64,000 nucleotides of DNA from Edaphobacter lichenicola (GTDB lineage Bacteria > Acidobacteriota > Terriglobia > Terriglobales > Acidobacteriaceae): positions 2,418,001 to 2,482,000 of the forward strand of contig NZ_CP073696.1 of the NCBI RefSeq assembly GCF_025264645.1. The letters run 5' to 3'. Shown here piece by piece: positions 44,243-60,590 of the stretch. The position numbers and the translations under genes are program-made. Numbering within the stretch: position 1 is the stretch's first letter; each line of letters begins with the position of its first letter. The notes under the pieces were generated by a model. The model had not been told where the DNA came from. It searched no databases and saw only the letters and a program-made list of their open reading frames with translations.

Positions 44243-45388
44243 TCATGGTGCCGAGGGGACACGCTTCTCCAGAGCCAATACAGCGTAGGCGGTTGCGGCA
44301 TCGCTCATAAAGAGAGCCGCGTCGTCGGTCTTCGGATCGCGTTGCTCGTTGAGTGAAGGAGCCTGCCACCTGCCGTCTTTCTCCTGATGTTGATTGAGCC
44401 AGTCCAACCCACGCTTCATCGCCGCGTCGTTCGCGTCAGCCCCGGACTTCTGAAGAGTCAGCACGGCGAGGCTCGTCCCCAGCCCGTCGCTCACCGTTGG
44501 CTCCGGTGTATCGTCATTGCGTTTCCACGGATTGATCGAGATGAGACTCCAACCGCCGTCGGCCTGCTGCAGGCGATGAAGCGTGCTGAGCAGCTTCTCT
44601 CGATCTGCTGGAGCTAATATGTCGGGCACTTTAGTTGAGGCCCATAGAACGTAGAGCTGACTCATTACAGGCTGGGTTGCATACTCGCGCCGCAGATATT
44701 GGCGCAGCAGTTCTATGTTCTCGCGAATGTCGGGCTCGTTCGCATAGTGGTCCGGCTCATTTGCCACCGCGATCATCAGCCAGGTTGCGCCTTGGTAGGC
44801 GGACTCGACTGACTCCCAAGGAGCGAGTTTGAAGTCCTGCCACTTCCATGCACCGGCTCTTTCGCCAGTCTTTTCCTGAAGAGCCCATGCATTGTTGAAG
44901 GCTGTTCGCGTGATGGGACGCAGATGCCCCTGTCGCGCGTCGTAGCTGGCGAGGACCACTGCGTTCAAGACTGCTTCGGTTGCGTGGGACTCTGCCGTCT
45001 TGCCTGGGCCAGCGACAGCATCGGAGTAGAACGGAACCATCTCCGACCAATGGCTGACACGCTTTTCGATGCCGTCGAGCATGACCTTTTCGGGCGCCGG
45101 CATCACCGTCTCATTCAACTGTTGTTGGAGTACAGGCCGTGCGAAGGCATAGGTCACCGTTGTATGACAGGAGATGCAGACCGTTCCATGATCTCTCTTT
45201 GCGGCCGGCCAGCTTTGCCACCATACTTCACGAGTATCGAGGTAGGCTGCGGCTTTCTGGTCCCAGGATGCAGAGGCGAGGACGGGAGGAGTTGTGTAAT
45301 GTCCGTACGCGTGCCTGGCCTTCCAGAAAAAGGCACCAGCGATACATACGGCTAACCCCACACATGCCCAGAGTACCCTGCTTCTCAT
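44243..45388 (-). CDS. Membrane-anchored cytochrome c / terpene-cyclase-like fusion protein
   Basis: A 381-residue protein. The ATG at 45388 has GGGAG five bases upstream. An N-terminal membrane anchor (VLWACVGLAVCIAGAFFW) is followed about 75 residues in by a single heme-c motif CISCH (GTVCISCHTT). After about residue 200 come helical repeats of the squalene-hopene-cyclase/prenyltransferase alpha-toroid type (LLSTLHRLQQADGGWSLI, AMKRGLDWLNQHQEKDGRWQ). No DXDD cyclase acid is visible, so catalysis of cyclisation is doubtful. Likely periplasmic, with electron-transfer or binding roles. The frame extends to 45541, but without a better start. Confidence 0.75.
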   Translation of the reverse strand: MRSRVLWACVGLAVCIAGAFFWKARHAYGHYTTPPVLASASWDQKAAAYLDTREVWWQSWPAAKRDHGTVCISCHTTVTYAFARPVLQQQLNETVMPAPEKVMLDGIEKRVSHWSEMVPFYSDAVAGPGKTAESHATEAVLNAVVLASYDARQGHLRPITRTAFNNAWALQEKTGERAGAWKWQDFKLAPWESVESAYQGATWLMIAVANEPDHYANEPDIRENIELLRQYLRREYATQPVMSQLYVLWASTKVPDILAPADREKLLSTLHRLQQADGGWSLISINPWKRNDDTPEPTVSDGLGTSLAVLTLQKSGADANDAAMKRGLDWLNQHQEKDGRWQAPSLNEQRDPKTDDAALFMSDAATAYAVLALEKRVPSAP

Positions 45389-45643
45389 CGACGTCTCCCG
45401 CGCCTTTGACCTGGCCCTTTGAGATATTGCCATGGTAGTCCAATCTACTCGCCGTAGATGCTGACTAGAAGGCGTTTGTTGATGGCTTACCGTCCGATTC
45501 AGCGATTTCAATTGAGTAACAAAGGGTGGGACCAAAAGCATGGATGCCCGTCTCGATGGCGTCGCTGTATGTGCCGATCTGAGAGGCGACGCCGATTCGT
45601 GTGATTTTGTGAGTCATTGGGCGAGTTTTCTTCAAGCGGCTGA

Positions 45644-46165
45644 CTACGGATGTTCCGTCGCAGCCTTCAGGTTCGCCAGGCCTTGGTCGAAGTCGGGACC
45701 GATCACCTTGTCCATGGTGGTGAAGACGCTCATCACTTTCCCGGGAAAGAATCTGATCGGGCCGTTCATGATCCAGTTAACGCGAGTAGTTGAGCCTTGC
45801 GGTTCGAGCACGAAGTCGGCGGTGTTGTGGCCTTCGAAGGGTTTGAGGAAGTCGATTTTGATGGTGGTCTTTGTGGGTTCGATGGAGACGATTTCCATGC
45901 GGCCTTTGCCTACTTTGTTGTTTCCCTCCCACTCGTAGACGGAGCCGACGCCGCTGGGCGAGCCGGAGTAGGTGGTCTTCATGACTGGGTCAAGCTTCGC
46001 CCAGGCGTTCCATTGATGAAAGTTGTCGATGAGTGCGGCGATCTTTTCGGGTGGGGCGGCGATGGTGGTGGAGCGTTCGACCCGGAAGGTGCTCGGCTTG
46101 TTCAGCGCGAGGAGAAAGATCGCAGCTATTGCCAGAACAACGATGAGGCCTATGGTTTTGAACAT
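45644..46165 (-). CDS. SRPBCC/polyketide-cyclase-like protein with N-terminal membrane anchor
   Basis: A 173-residue protein from the ATG at 46165 with CAGGAG upstream. It has one N-terminal hydrophobic helix (TIGLIVVLAIAAIFLLAL), then a START-like helix-grip fold: RVERSTTIAAPPEKIAALI, WNAWAKLDPVMKTTYSG, GVGSVYEWEGN and a long C-terminal helix. This is the common YndB/AHSA1-like or Polyketide_cyc2 family that binds hydrophobic ligands; the ligand is unknown. The longer frame to 46282 runs into an intergenic palindromic repeat and is not coding. Confidence 0.82.
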   Translation of the reverse strand: MFKTIGLIVVLAIAAIFLLALNKPSTFRVERSTTIAAPPEKIAALIDNFHQWNAWAKLDPVMKTTYSGSPSGVGSVYEWEGNNKVGKGRMEIVSIEPTKTTIKIDFLKPFEGHNTADFVLEPQGSTTRVNWIMNGPIRFFPGKVMSVFTTMDKVIGPDFDQGLANLKAATEHP

Positions 46166-46280
46166 AGTGGCTCCTGGGAGTGAGTTGGGGGTGAGCCGCA
46201 AGTATAGAAGTGGAATGATGGTTCGCGCCAGCGTGAACGCCCCATCCTTCGCAAAGGCGCGACGGATGGACCACCCGGCC

Positions 46281-46342
46281 ATGTTGCCATCTCACAATCG
46301 AGATAGGGCACCCGGACGTGTCGAGATTTAGATATGGACCAC
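46281..46342. repeat. REP-like palindromic repeat, copy A
   Basis: Contains GCCATCTCACAATCGAGATA followed by GGGCACCCGG and a second, weaker half (GATTTAGATATGGACCACC). It belongs to the same family as 47613, 47985 and 48841. It lies in the 398-base gap 46166-46563, in which I see no gene. Confidence 0.65.
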
Positions 46343-46563
46343 CTGTTGTCGCGCATGTAAAGAAGAAGGACTACATTTTTAATGACTACCCTTTGGGGAT
46401 GAGCGGGTAGGAGCAGATTGTCAGGCCTTTTTTGATCTGCAAATGTCAGTCGAGCATCGAATTTCGTTCGCTGAGCCGTTCGTGAGGCGGCACAAGTGGC
46501 GAATAGATTCGCTGCACCACCACCAAGCGTTTTCCAACAGTGTGAGGGTTCACAGGAGGATTT

Positions 46564-47583
46564 ATGGCAGCAGCAACGATGAAGATGGCTCAGGTTCCCA
46601 AGGCGGGCGGAGATTTTGAGATCGTGGAGCGCGAGATTCCTAACCCAGGTGCGGGACATGTGCGGATCAAGGTGCTGGCCTGTGGCGTTTGCCACAGTGA
46701 TGTTCTGACGAAAGAAGGCTATTGGCCTGGAATTCAGTATCCGCGCGTTCCTGGGCATGAGGTGGCTGGCGTCGTCGATGAGGTGGGCGCGGGTGTTACG
46801 GGGTGGACGAAGGGGCAGCGCGTCGGCGTCGGCTGGCATGGCGGCCATGACAACACGTGTCTTTCGTGTCGCCGCGGAGATTTTAATAACTGCGAGAATA
46901 TGCAGATTGCGGGCATCAGCTACGACGGCGGATACCAGCAATATATGCTGGCTCCGGTGGAGGGACTGGTGGCGCTGCCTGAGACTCTGAACGATGTTGA
47001 AGCGGCACCGTTGCTTTGCGCGGGAGTTACGACCTTCAACGCGCTGCGGCACAGCGGCGCGCTTCCCAGCGACCTCGTTGCCGTGCAGGGTATCGGAGGT
47101 TTGGGTCACCTTGGAATTCAATTCGCGAGCAAGTTTGGCTATAACGTCGCAGCAATCGGGCGCGGACCGGAGAATGCGGCGCTCGCGAAGAAGCTCGGGG
47201 CAAATTTGTACATCGACAGCAAAGCGACGAATGCTGCCGAGGAGCTGCAAAAACTCGGCGGGGCCAGGGTGATTCTAGCGACAGCTCCTAGTTCGAAGGC
47301 GATGTCCGAGTTGATCAATGGCCTGGGACCGAACGGAAAGCTCGTGGTGATTGGTGCATCGTTCGACCCCATTGAGGTCACACCGGTACAACTCATCACT
47401 GGAGCTCGAACGATTCAAGGCTGGGCCTCGGGAATACCGACAGACTCCGAGGATACGCTGCGCTTCGCCGAATTGACTGGCGTGCGACCCATGATCGAAA
47501 CCTATCCGCTCGAGAAAGCGGCCGAGGCTTATGCGCGGATGCTGAGCGGGAAGGCGGAGTTCCGGGTGGTTCTTACGATGTGA
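46564..47583 (+). CDS. Zinc-dependent alcohol dehydrogenase
   Basis: A 339-residue medium-chain dehydrogenase with AGGAGG before its ATG. Catalytic-zinc residues are C43 (GVCHSD) with H44, and H65/E66 (VPGHEVAGVVDEVG). The cofactor fold has GIGGLGHLGIQFASKFG. The structural-zinc lobe reads HDNTCLSCRRGDFNNC: three cysteines (99, 102, 110) plus D96 where relatives with the WHGGH motif have a fourth cysteine. It resembles AdhP and yeast-type alcohol dehydrogenases; the substrate range is not predictable. Flanked on both sides by REP-like repeats. Confidence 0.88.
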   Translation: MAAATMKMAQVPKAGGDFEIVEREIPNPGAGHVRIKVLACGVCHSDVLTKEGYWPGIQYPRVPGHEVAGVVDEVGAGVTGWTKGQRVGVGWHGGHDNTCLSCRRGDFNNCENMQIAGISYDGGYQQYMLAPVEGLVALPETLNDVEAAPLLCAGVTTFNALRHSGALPSDLVAVQGIGGLGHLGIQFASKFGYNVAAIGRGPENAALAKKLGANLYIDSKATNAAEELQKLGGARVILATAPSSKAMSELINGLGPNGKLVVIGASFDPIEVTPVQLITGARTIQGWASGIPTDSEDTLRFAELTGVRPMIETYPLEKAAEAYARMLSGKAEFRVVLTM

Positions 47584-47612
47584 GTGCACAGCGGAGAAGG
47601 TGCGCGCCTAAT

Positions 47613-47653
47613 GCGGGTGCCCATATTTCAAATCGAGATATGGACATCCGCGC
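47613..47653. repeat. REP-like palindromic repeat, copy B
   Basis: GGGTGCCCATATTTCAAATC followed by GAGATATGGACATCCGCGC. The left arm pairs with the right arm to form a hairpin. It is one half-unit of the family. Confidence 0.65.
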
Positions 47654-47678
47654 TTTCTCCCCACTTCTGCAGGTCCGC

Positions 47679-47864
47679 TCAGTGCACCAGCATGGGGATT
47701 TCTCGCTCGATCAGCTCGATCATCGTTGTGTAACGAAGTCGCTTTTCGGGACTGTCCACCTTCTCCGCCTGCGCGGCTAGCTCGGCCAGTGAGGGCTTTA
47801 TACGCAAAGGCAAATTGCGCCAATAGTACTTCAACTCATCATGTTTCCAGTCCGCATAGGTGTC
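47679..47864 (-). pseudogene. Short coding-like fragment, unknown family
   Basis: On the minus strand, between two stops, about 60 codons read like a genuine small protein (TYADWKHDELKYYWRNLPLR, then SLAELAAQAEKVDSPEKRLR and MIELIEREIPMLVH). No ATG opens it; a TTG at 47834 is the only early start and has no ribosome binding site. It is either a small gene with a rare start or the remnant of a gene whose 5' end is lost. It sits between two REP-like repeats, a setting consistent with rearrangement. I do not recognise the family. Confidence 0.35.
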
Positions 47865-47984
47865 TTACCGCGGCCTGTTAGCGGGGTTGGAAGGTATTAC
47901 GGGGAAGAAGGCCGTAGACTCAGATACTTTGAACGTAAAAAACTGAAGCCTGTGGTGGGCTCGAATCTGGGTGTTCGCGCATGG

Positions 47985-48060
47985 CGCGAATGCCCACATC
48001 TCAAGATCGAGATATGGGGCACCCGCATTTTGCAATTGTCTAGATGTGGGCCACCCGCCC
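47985..48060. repeat. REP-like palindromic repeat, copy C (double unit)
   Basis: GAATGCCCACATCTCAAGAT then CGAGATATGGGGCACCCGC, a spacer and a second half-unit CTAGATGTGGGCCACCCGCC. The same two-part arrangement is found at 48841-48915. Confidence 0.75.
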
Positions 48061-48088
48061 CTTCGTGCGTTGCAGAGGTGGGGATCAA

Positions 48089-48508
48089 TTAGTGTGATGT
48101 AGCGAGCTTTCGGGGGCGTCCACCAAGGGAGCCGTTGGCGCGGGCGGCGGCTGCTTTGGGTTTGCTTCTGGAGGAGCCACCGGCTGCTCCGAGGCGGGAG
48201 GCCATCCACTTGCGTGAGCCGAGGAAGCCTTCGAGGATTGCCGGGAGGTAGAGATCGGCGTCAAGTTTGGGGAAGTGCAGACCGAAGCCGGATGGGGTGA
48301 TTTCTATCTGGCTCAGTTGTGCTGGAGTGCCGTCTTCGAGACCCTGTGCGTCCTTCGGGGAGAAGAAGATGCCGACGCCGGAGGAGAGCGTGACGATAAT
48401 GTTTCCCGATCTGCGATCGAAGCGGGCTGAGGTCGCGGCGGGGGTACTGGCCTTGAGGGCCTTTGCTCGGGCGTTCGCCTGTTTGAATTCCTGACTAGTG
48501 ATGGTCAT
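48089..48508 (-). CDS. DUF2442 protein
   Basis: A 139-residue protein with an excellent AAGGAGATAC before its ATG. The DUF2442 domain covers about residues 25-95 (ARFDRRSGNIIVTLSSGVGI, FFSPKDAQGLEDGTPAQL, LHFPKLDADLYLPAILEGFLG). It has an alanine/lysine-rich tail ending GSLGGRPRK, as in many longer members. DUF2442 genes are frequently paired with DUF4160 genes in toxin-antitoxin-like modules. Here its first 14 bases overlap the end of the (frameshifted) DUF4160 reading frame. It is intact; its partner is not. Confidence 0.85.
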   Translation of the reverse strand: MTITSQEFKQANARAKALKASTPAATSARFDRRSGNIIVTLSSGVGIFFSPKDAQGLEDGTPAQLSQIEITPSGFGLHFPKLDADLYLPAILEGFLGSRKWMASRLGAAGGSSRSKPKAAAARANGSLGGRPRKLATSH

Positions 48509-48742
48509 GTATCTCCTTCCATGCGGCGCATAGCTCCACTACGAGCTGGTTCAGGACGAGTGCGATGCGGTTGAGCTCGCGAATGGAAAGCCGTCGTTTT
48601 CGCGGAGGCTAACCGAACCGGTGGGACAGTTCAGATAGAAGATCGCTTCAGGCCCCGGACCGATGATGTGGACGTGTGCTGGCCGGTGGCCGTTCGGGTA
48701 GATGACTATCCGAAGACTGCCAATTCTCAGGACGGTCGGCAC
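48495..48742 (-). pseudogene. DUF4160 gene with a one-base frameshift
   Basis: From a GTG at 48742 it reads PTVLRIGSLRIVIYPNGHRP, then HVHIIGPGPEAIF and SLRENDGFP, a clear DUF4160 protein. At about 48585 the frame breaks and meets a stop soon after. The next frame carries on with RELNRIALVLNQLVVELCAAWKEIHDHH and a TAG at 48495-48497, exactly how the family ends. The length of 248 bases is one short of 83 codons, so a single-base deletion explains it. Either the gene is newly inactivated or this is a sequencing error. It is the upstream partner of DUF2442. Confidence 0.8.
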
Positions 48743-48840
48743 AGGAGGAGAATAGCATATTCCTAAGCGGTTGGGTTAATTTGGTCATCTCATGAATCAA
48801 AATATGTTTTGGCGAGGAAAGAAAGCGCTTCGCGCGGGGC

Positions 48841-48915
48841 TCGAATGCCCACATTCCAAAATCGAGATATGGGGCAGCCAGCATTTGTGAAATCGTCTAG
48901 ATGTGGGGCACCCGC
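48841..48915. repeat. REP-like palindromic repeat, copy D (double unit)
   Basis: GAATGCCCACATTCCAAAAT then CGAGATATGGGGCAGCCAGC, a spacer and CTAGATGTGGGGCACCCGCC. It matches copy C over its whole length, including the spacing of the two half-units. Confidence 0.75.
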
Positions 48916-48945
48916 CAAAATATCTCTGGTGTATAAGTCTGTTAT

Positions 48946-49683
48946 ATGTGGATCGTCAGAGGCAGAGATTCATTTGAGGCATCGTTTTCTGTTTTTTTTA
49001 GATTGACCGCCGCTTGTTGCATATTGTTTCTTTCAGCCTGCGGCGGTTCCACCCTTGGTGGAGGCTCGCCCGCTCCTCCAACGCCCACACCTCCTCCGTC
49101 ACCGGCGTCAGGCTCCGAATTTCTCTATCAATTCTCGTTTCTCTCCGCCATTGAGGTTTCCACACTGAACACGAATACCGGCGCTCTTAGTGCTCCAAAG
49201 GAAGCGATCCAATCCGATTTAAGTGTTATTTCCGCTCCTTCGGGAGAGTTCGTATATGCTGTTGTCACAGATGGCACTACTACGCCTCCCGTAGTGTTCT
49301 CCTTTTCAGTTAGCCCCACGACAAACGCGCTTGCAGTCGTATCCAGTTCGCCACTTCCTGTAGGCTCTCCCGAGTCGATCGCGCTTAGTTCCACGGGAAA
49401 TTTCTTGTTTCTTGCCTCGCCAGGAAATAACCTCACTGTCTTTGGTGCCGATGCATCTTCTGGGACGATTAGCCCGACCCCACTCTCACAGATACCTCTA
49501 CAGGACTACCGTGGTCGTGTCCTAATAGATCCCACTGGCCAATTCCTCATATTCAACAACGGAGAAAACACCGCTTTGAGTTACAAGATCGACGGGGCAA
49601 CAGGTGCTCTGACCCTGGTCTCAGGTTCACCGTTCACTATAGGCGCGAACTTGACATCCACTTTGGTGGTCGGAATTCCCTAG
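48946..49683 (+). CDS. Lipoprotein with beta-propeller (lactonase-like) repeats
   Basis: A 245-residue protein. It has a hydrophobic N-terminal stretch ending in a lipobox (CILFLSACGG), a proline-rich linker (PAPPTPTPPPSPASG) and about four blades of a YVTN/lactonase-like propeller (FSVSPTTNALAVVSSSPLPV, ISAPSGEFVYAV, DPTGQFLIFNN, DGATGALTLVSGSPF). Full propellers of this kind have seven blades and about 350 residues, so this copy is short, either C-terminally truncated or a small variant. The start codon is uncertain. It lies just after a REP-like repeat and ends at a shared terminator with rpoC. Confidence 0.65.
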   Translation: MWIVRGRDSFEASFSVFFRLTAACCILFLSACGGSTLGGGSPAPPTPTPPPSPASGSEFLYQFSFLSAIEVSTLNTNTGALSAPKEAIQSDLSVISAPSGEFVYAVVTDGTTTPPVVFSFSVSPTTNALAVVSSSPLPVGSPESIALSSTGNFLFLASPGNNLTVFGADASSGTISPTPLSQIPLQDYRGRVLIDPTGQFLIFNNGENTALSYKIDGATGALTLVSGSPFTIGANLTSTLVVGIP

Positions 49684-49710
49684 GCGACGTGCGTGAAGAT
49701 GAAGGCAAAG

Positions 49711-49746
49711 AAAACGGCAGAGCCGAAGCTCTGCCGTTTTTGTTTT
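49711..49746. terminator. Bidirectional intrinsic terminator between the lipoprotein gene and rpoC
   Basis: A 13-base perfect stem AAAACGGCAGAGC (49711-49723) pairs with GCTCTGCCGTTTT (49728-49740) around CGAA. The T-run continues TGTTTTT, and an A-rich run lies on the left side, so it works for both converging genes. Confidence 0.92.
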
Positions 49747-49777
49747 TGCGCGAAGCGCCTATCGCCATAACGCGAAG

Positions 49778-53968
<4,191 letters not shown>

Positions 53969-54096
53969 ATTTGGCGTCTCCGTGTGCAGTGTCTGGCGTT
54001 TGTTGCGCCTTGCTGCTGGTTACTGCTGCTTTACTTCTGCTGGGCGGTGGGTGGTTAGGTCCACTGCCTGCTTCTCTTTTTTGCTTCCCTCTGGCC

Positions 54097-54139
54097 GGCC
54101 CTTCGTGAATGTTGAGCGTGAGCCTCATTCAGAAGGGCC
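54097..54139 (-). promoter_or_regulatory. Long hairpin in the rpoB-rpoC gap
   Basis: GGCCCTTCGTGAATG (54097-54111) faces CATTCAGAAGGGCC (54126-54139), nearly perfect pairing over 14 bases with a 14-base loop. It begins about 25 bases after the rpoB stop. There is no T-run on the minus-strand side, so it is more likely an RNA-processing or stability element than a full terminator. Confidence 0.55.
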
Positions 54140-54163
54140 GTGCCTGGGGTGGAGCGGTATCGA

Positions 54164-58651
<4,488 letters not shown>

Positions 58652-59288
58652 GCTCTCTCCTGAAAACTGACCTTCGAGGCCTCCCGAGTGCGATTGCCGG
58701 CATCGTATTGCTGGCTTCACTCGGTTGGGGAGGGCTTCGGTCAGGCCCTCCGGGTTTGGTTCTGATCGCGCAGTGCTGAAGTTCTTTGGGTCTTGCTGTC
58801 CTCGATGGCAGCGAGTCCCATGCGCAGAATGTCTTGCCGTAATGGTCCGCGGCTCGGATAAATCTTGAAACTTTTACTACCTGCCGGCGTTCGAAGCTGC
58901 TATAAAGAACGCGTGCAGCGTACTTCGGGCCCCTATAGGAACAGGGAAGCTTGCAAACACGGCAAAGCGCTCGAAGGGACAGCGTGTCCCATGAGCGCAA
59001 AGGTCGACTTGTGCACTGTTTCTATATGAGTGGTAGTAATGCCTGCCGCCATTGAGGTTCGCCTACCCCAAAGTTTTGTGCCGCTCGCATGAAGCTTATT
59101 GCACTATGCGCGTCCGCCGCTCGAAGCGTATAGTGGCCGGTTCCTTAGCCTGTGATAACAGGATGATCCGGATACAACGAAGTTTTTGATGTTATGCACT
59201 GTCCGCCAATGAGCACGCCAAGGCGGAACGAATTTTCTCTAACGTCAAGAATATCGCGTTCCGCCTTATCGTGCAAGCTGGCAGTTAA
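58652..59288 (-). promoter_or_regulatory. Long gene-free leader between rplL and rpoB
   Basis: A 637-base stretch without a supportable gene. It holds a hairpin in the rpoB leader (GGAGGGC at 58729-58735 pairing with GCCCTCC at 58745-58751) and a near-perfect 10-base inverted repeat CACTATGCGC/GCGTATAGTG (59102-59135). An 11-base perfect inverted repeat AAGGCGGAACG/CGTTCCGCCTT (59220-59267) lies directly after the rplL stop. The last may end or attenuate the rplJ-rplL transcript. I could not fix a promoter for rpoB. Confidence 0.45.
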
Positions 59289-59663
59289 CTATTTGATTTC
59301 TACGGTCGCAACGCCTTCGAACTTCTTGGCGATGGCAGCTGCGTCATCCTTCGAAACGTTCTCCTTCAAGGGCTTGGGAGCTGCGTCGACCAGATCCTTG
59401 GCTTCCTTCAACCCAAGAGCGGTGACTTCGCGTACAGCCTTGATGGTGTTGATCTTATTCGCGCCGGCATCCTTGAGGATAACGGTGAACTCGGTCTTCT
59501 CTTCGACCGGAGCTGCTGCTGCTGCGCCGCCGCCTGCTGCCGGGGCTGCAACTGCTGCTGCTGCCGAAACGCCGAGACGCTCTTCGAGCTTCTTGACCAG
59601 AGCCGAAGCCTCGAGGAGGCTGAGGCTAACGATTGAATCTTCCAACTGCTGGATGTCTGCCAT
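59289..59663 (-). CDS. rplL: Ribosomal protein L7/L12
   Basis: The 124-residue stalk protein. It has the N-terminal dimerisation helix ([20 protein letters not shown]), an alanine-rich hinge and the C-terminal factor-binding domain ([39 protein letters not shown]). GGAG precedes the ATG. It binds elongation factors on the ribosome through L10. It follows rplJ by 137 bases. Confidence 0.98.
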   Translation of the reverse strand: MADIQQLEDSIVSLSLLEASALVKKLEERLGVSAAAAVAAPAAGGGAAAAAPVEEKTEFTVILKDAGANKINTIKAVREVTALGLKEAKDLVDAAPKPLKENVSKDDAAAIAKKFEGVATVEIK

Positions 59664-59800
59664 GTTATTTCTCCAATTAGAACTGAACTTTGTGGTGCTT
59701 CTTGCTCTTCCAGAGCCTGACTGCGCACTGGTTGCCTATGCCTTTCAGGGTTTCCGTTGCGCCCAGACCAGCGCACCCGGAAAGACCAGGCGAAACTTGT

Positions 59801-60517
59801 TTAGCCTTCGACCGGGTCCGTGGTCGCGGCTTCCCCACCCTGCGATGCGGTGGAGTTCTCTGGCTGCTCGGCTGCTGCAGCTTCAACAGCGTGAGTCTCG
59901 GCGACGAGCTGGCCTTCAGCGGCGGGAGCTTCGGCGGCTGCTGCTTCTACCTTCGGAGCCTCAACAGCTGCGGCTGCCGGAGCGGCTGCTCCGGTAAACT
60001 TGCCCTTCTCGACGCCCTGGTTGATGACGACCGCGAGGTCGCGGCCGGTGGCATTGATGACCGTGGCCAAACGCTGCGCAGGCGATTGAATGAGGAAGAG
60101 AAGCTTCGAGAAGAGCTCTTCCTTGCCCGGCATGGTGGCGAGATCACTGATCTCCCGAACGTCAATCACTTTGCCGTCAACGATGCCCAGCTTGAAGGTG
60201 AACTCTGCGTTGTCCTTGACCCAGGTCGAAAGCGCCTTGGCAAGGGCAACGGGGTCGCCCGAGGTGTAGGCTACGGCAGATACTCCCTTGAGACCCTGAA
60301 GAGCAGCCTCAATCTTGGTACCTTCGGAGGCCTTTGCGGCCAGCTTGTTCTTGACGACGTGGTAGCTTCCGCCAGCAGCGCGAATAGCCTTGCGCAGCTC
60401 GAAGTCCTTCGAGGCGGTGAGGCCTTTGAAGGTGCCGATGATGGCGGAGGTCGAGTGCTGAAGCTCGGCTGCGAGCTTGCCAATCTTCTCCGTCTTTGAT
60501 GCTCTGGTCAATGCCAT
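59801..60517 (-). CDS. rplJ: Ribosomal protein L10 with C-terminal extension
   Basis: A 238-residue protein. Residues 1-175 are normal L10 (ALTRASKTEKIGKLAAELQ, AGGSYHVVKNKLAAKA) including the L7/L12-binding helix (RLATVINATGRDLAVVIN). The last 60 or so residues form an Ala/Glu/Pro/Thr-rich acidic tail (AAAPAAAAVEAPKVEAAAAE) not found in most L10 proteins. It is a disordered extension, perhaps analogous to the acidic tails of archaeal/eukaryotic P-stalk proteins. AGAGG stands before the ATG. Only 73 bases separate it from rplA. Confidence 0.95.
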   Translation of the reverse strand: MALTRASKTEKIGKLAAELQHSTSAIIGTFKGLTASKDFELRKAIRAAGGSYHVVKNKLAAKASEGTKIEAALQGLKGVSAVAYTSGDPVALAKALSTWVKDNAEFTFKLGIVDGKVIDVREISDLATMPGKEELFSKLLFLIQSPAQRLATVINATGRDLAVVINQGVEKGKFTGAAAPAAAAVEAPKVEAAAAEAPAAEGQLVAETHAVEAAAAEQPENSTASQGGEAATTDPVEG

Positions 60518-60590
60518 GACTGAATCCTCTTCGCTTTCGCTTCCCCGCTCCTCGCTTCCGCGGCCAGAGGGGGTTGATGCTCACTTAAAA

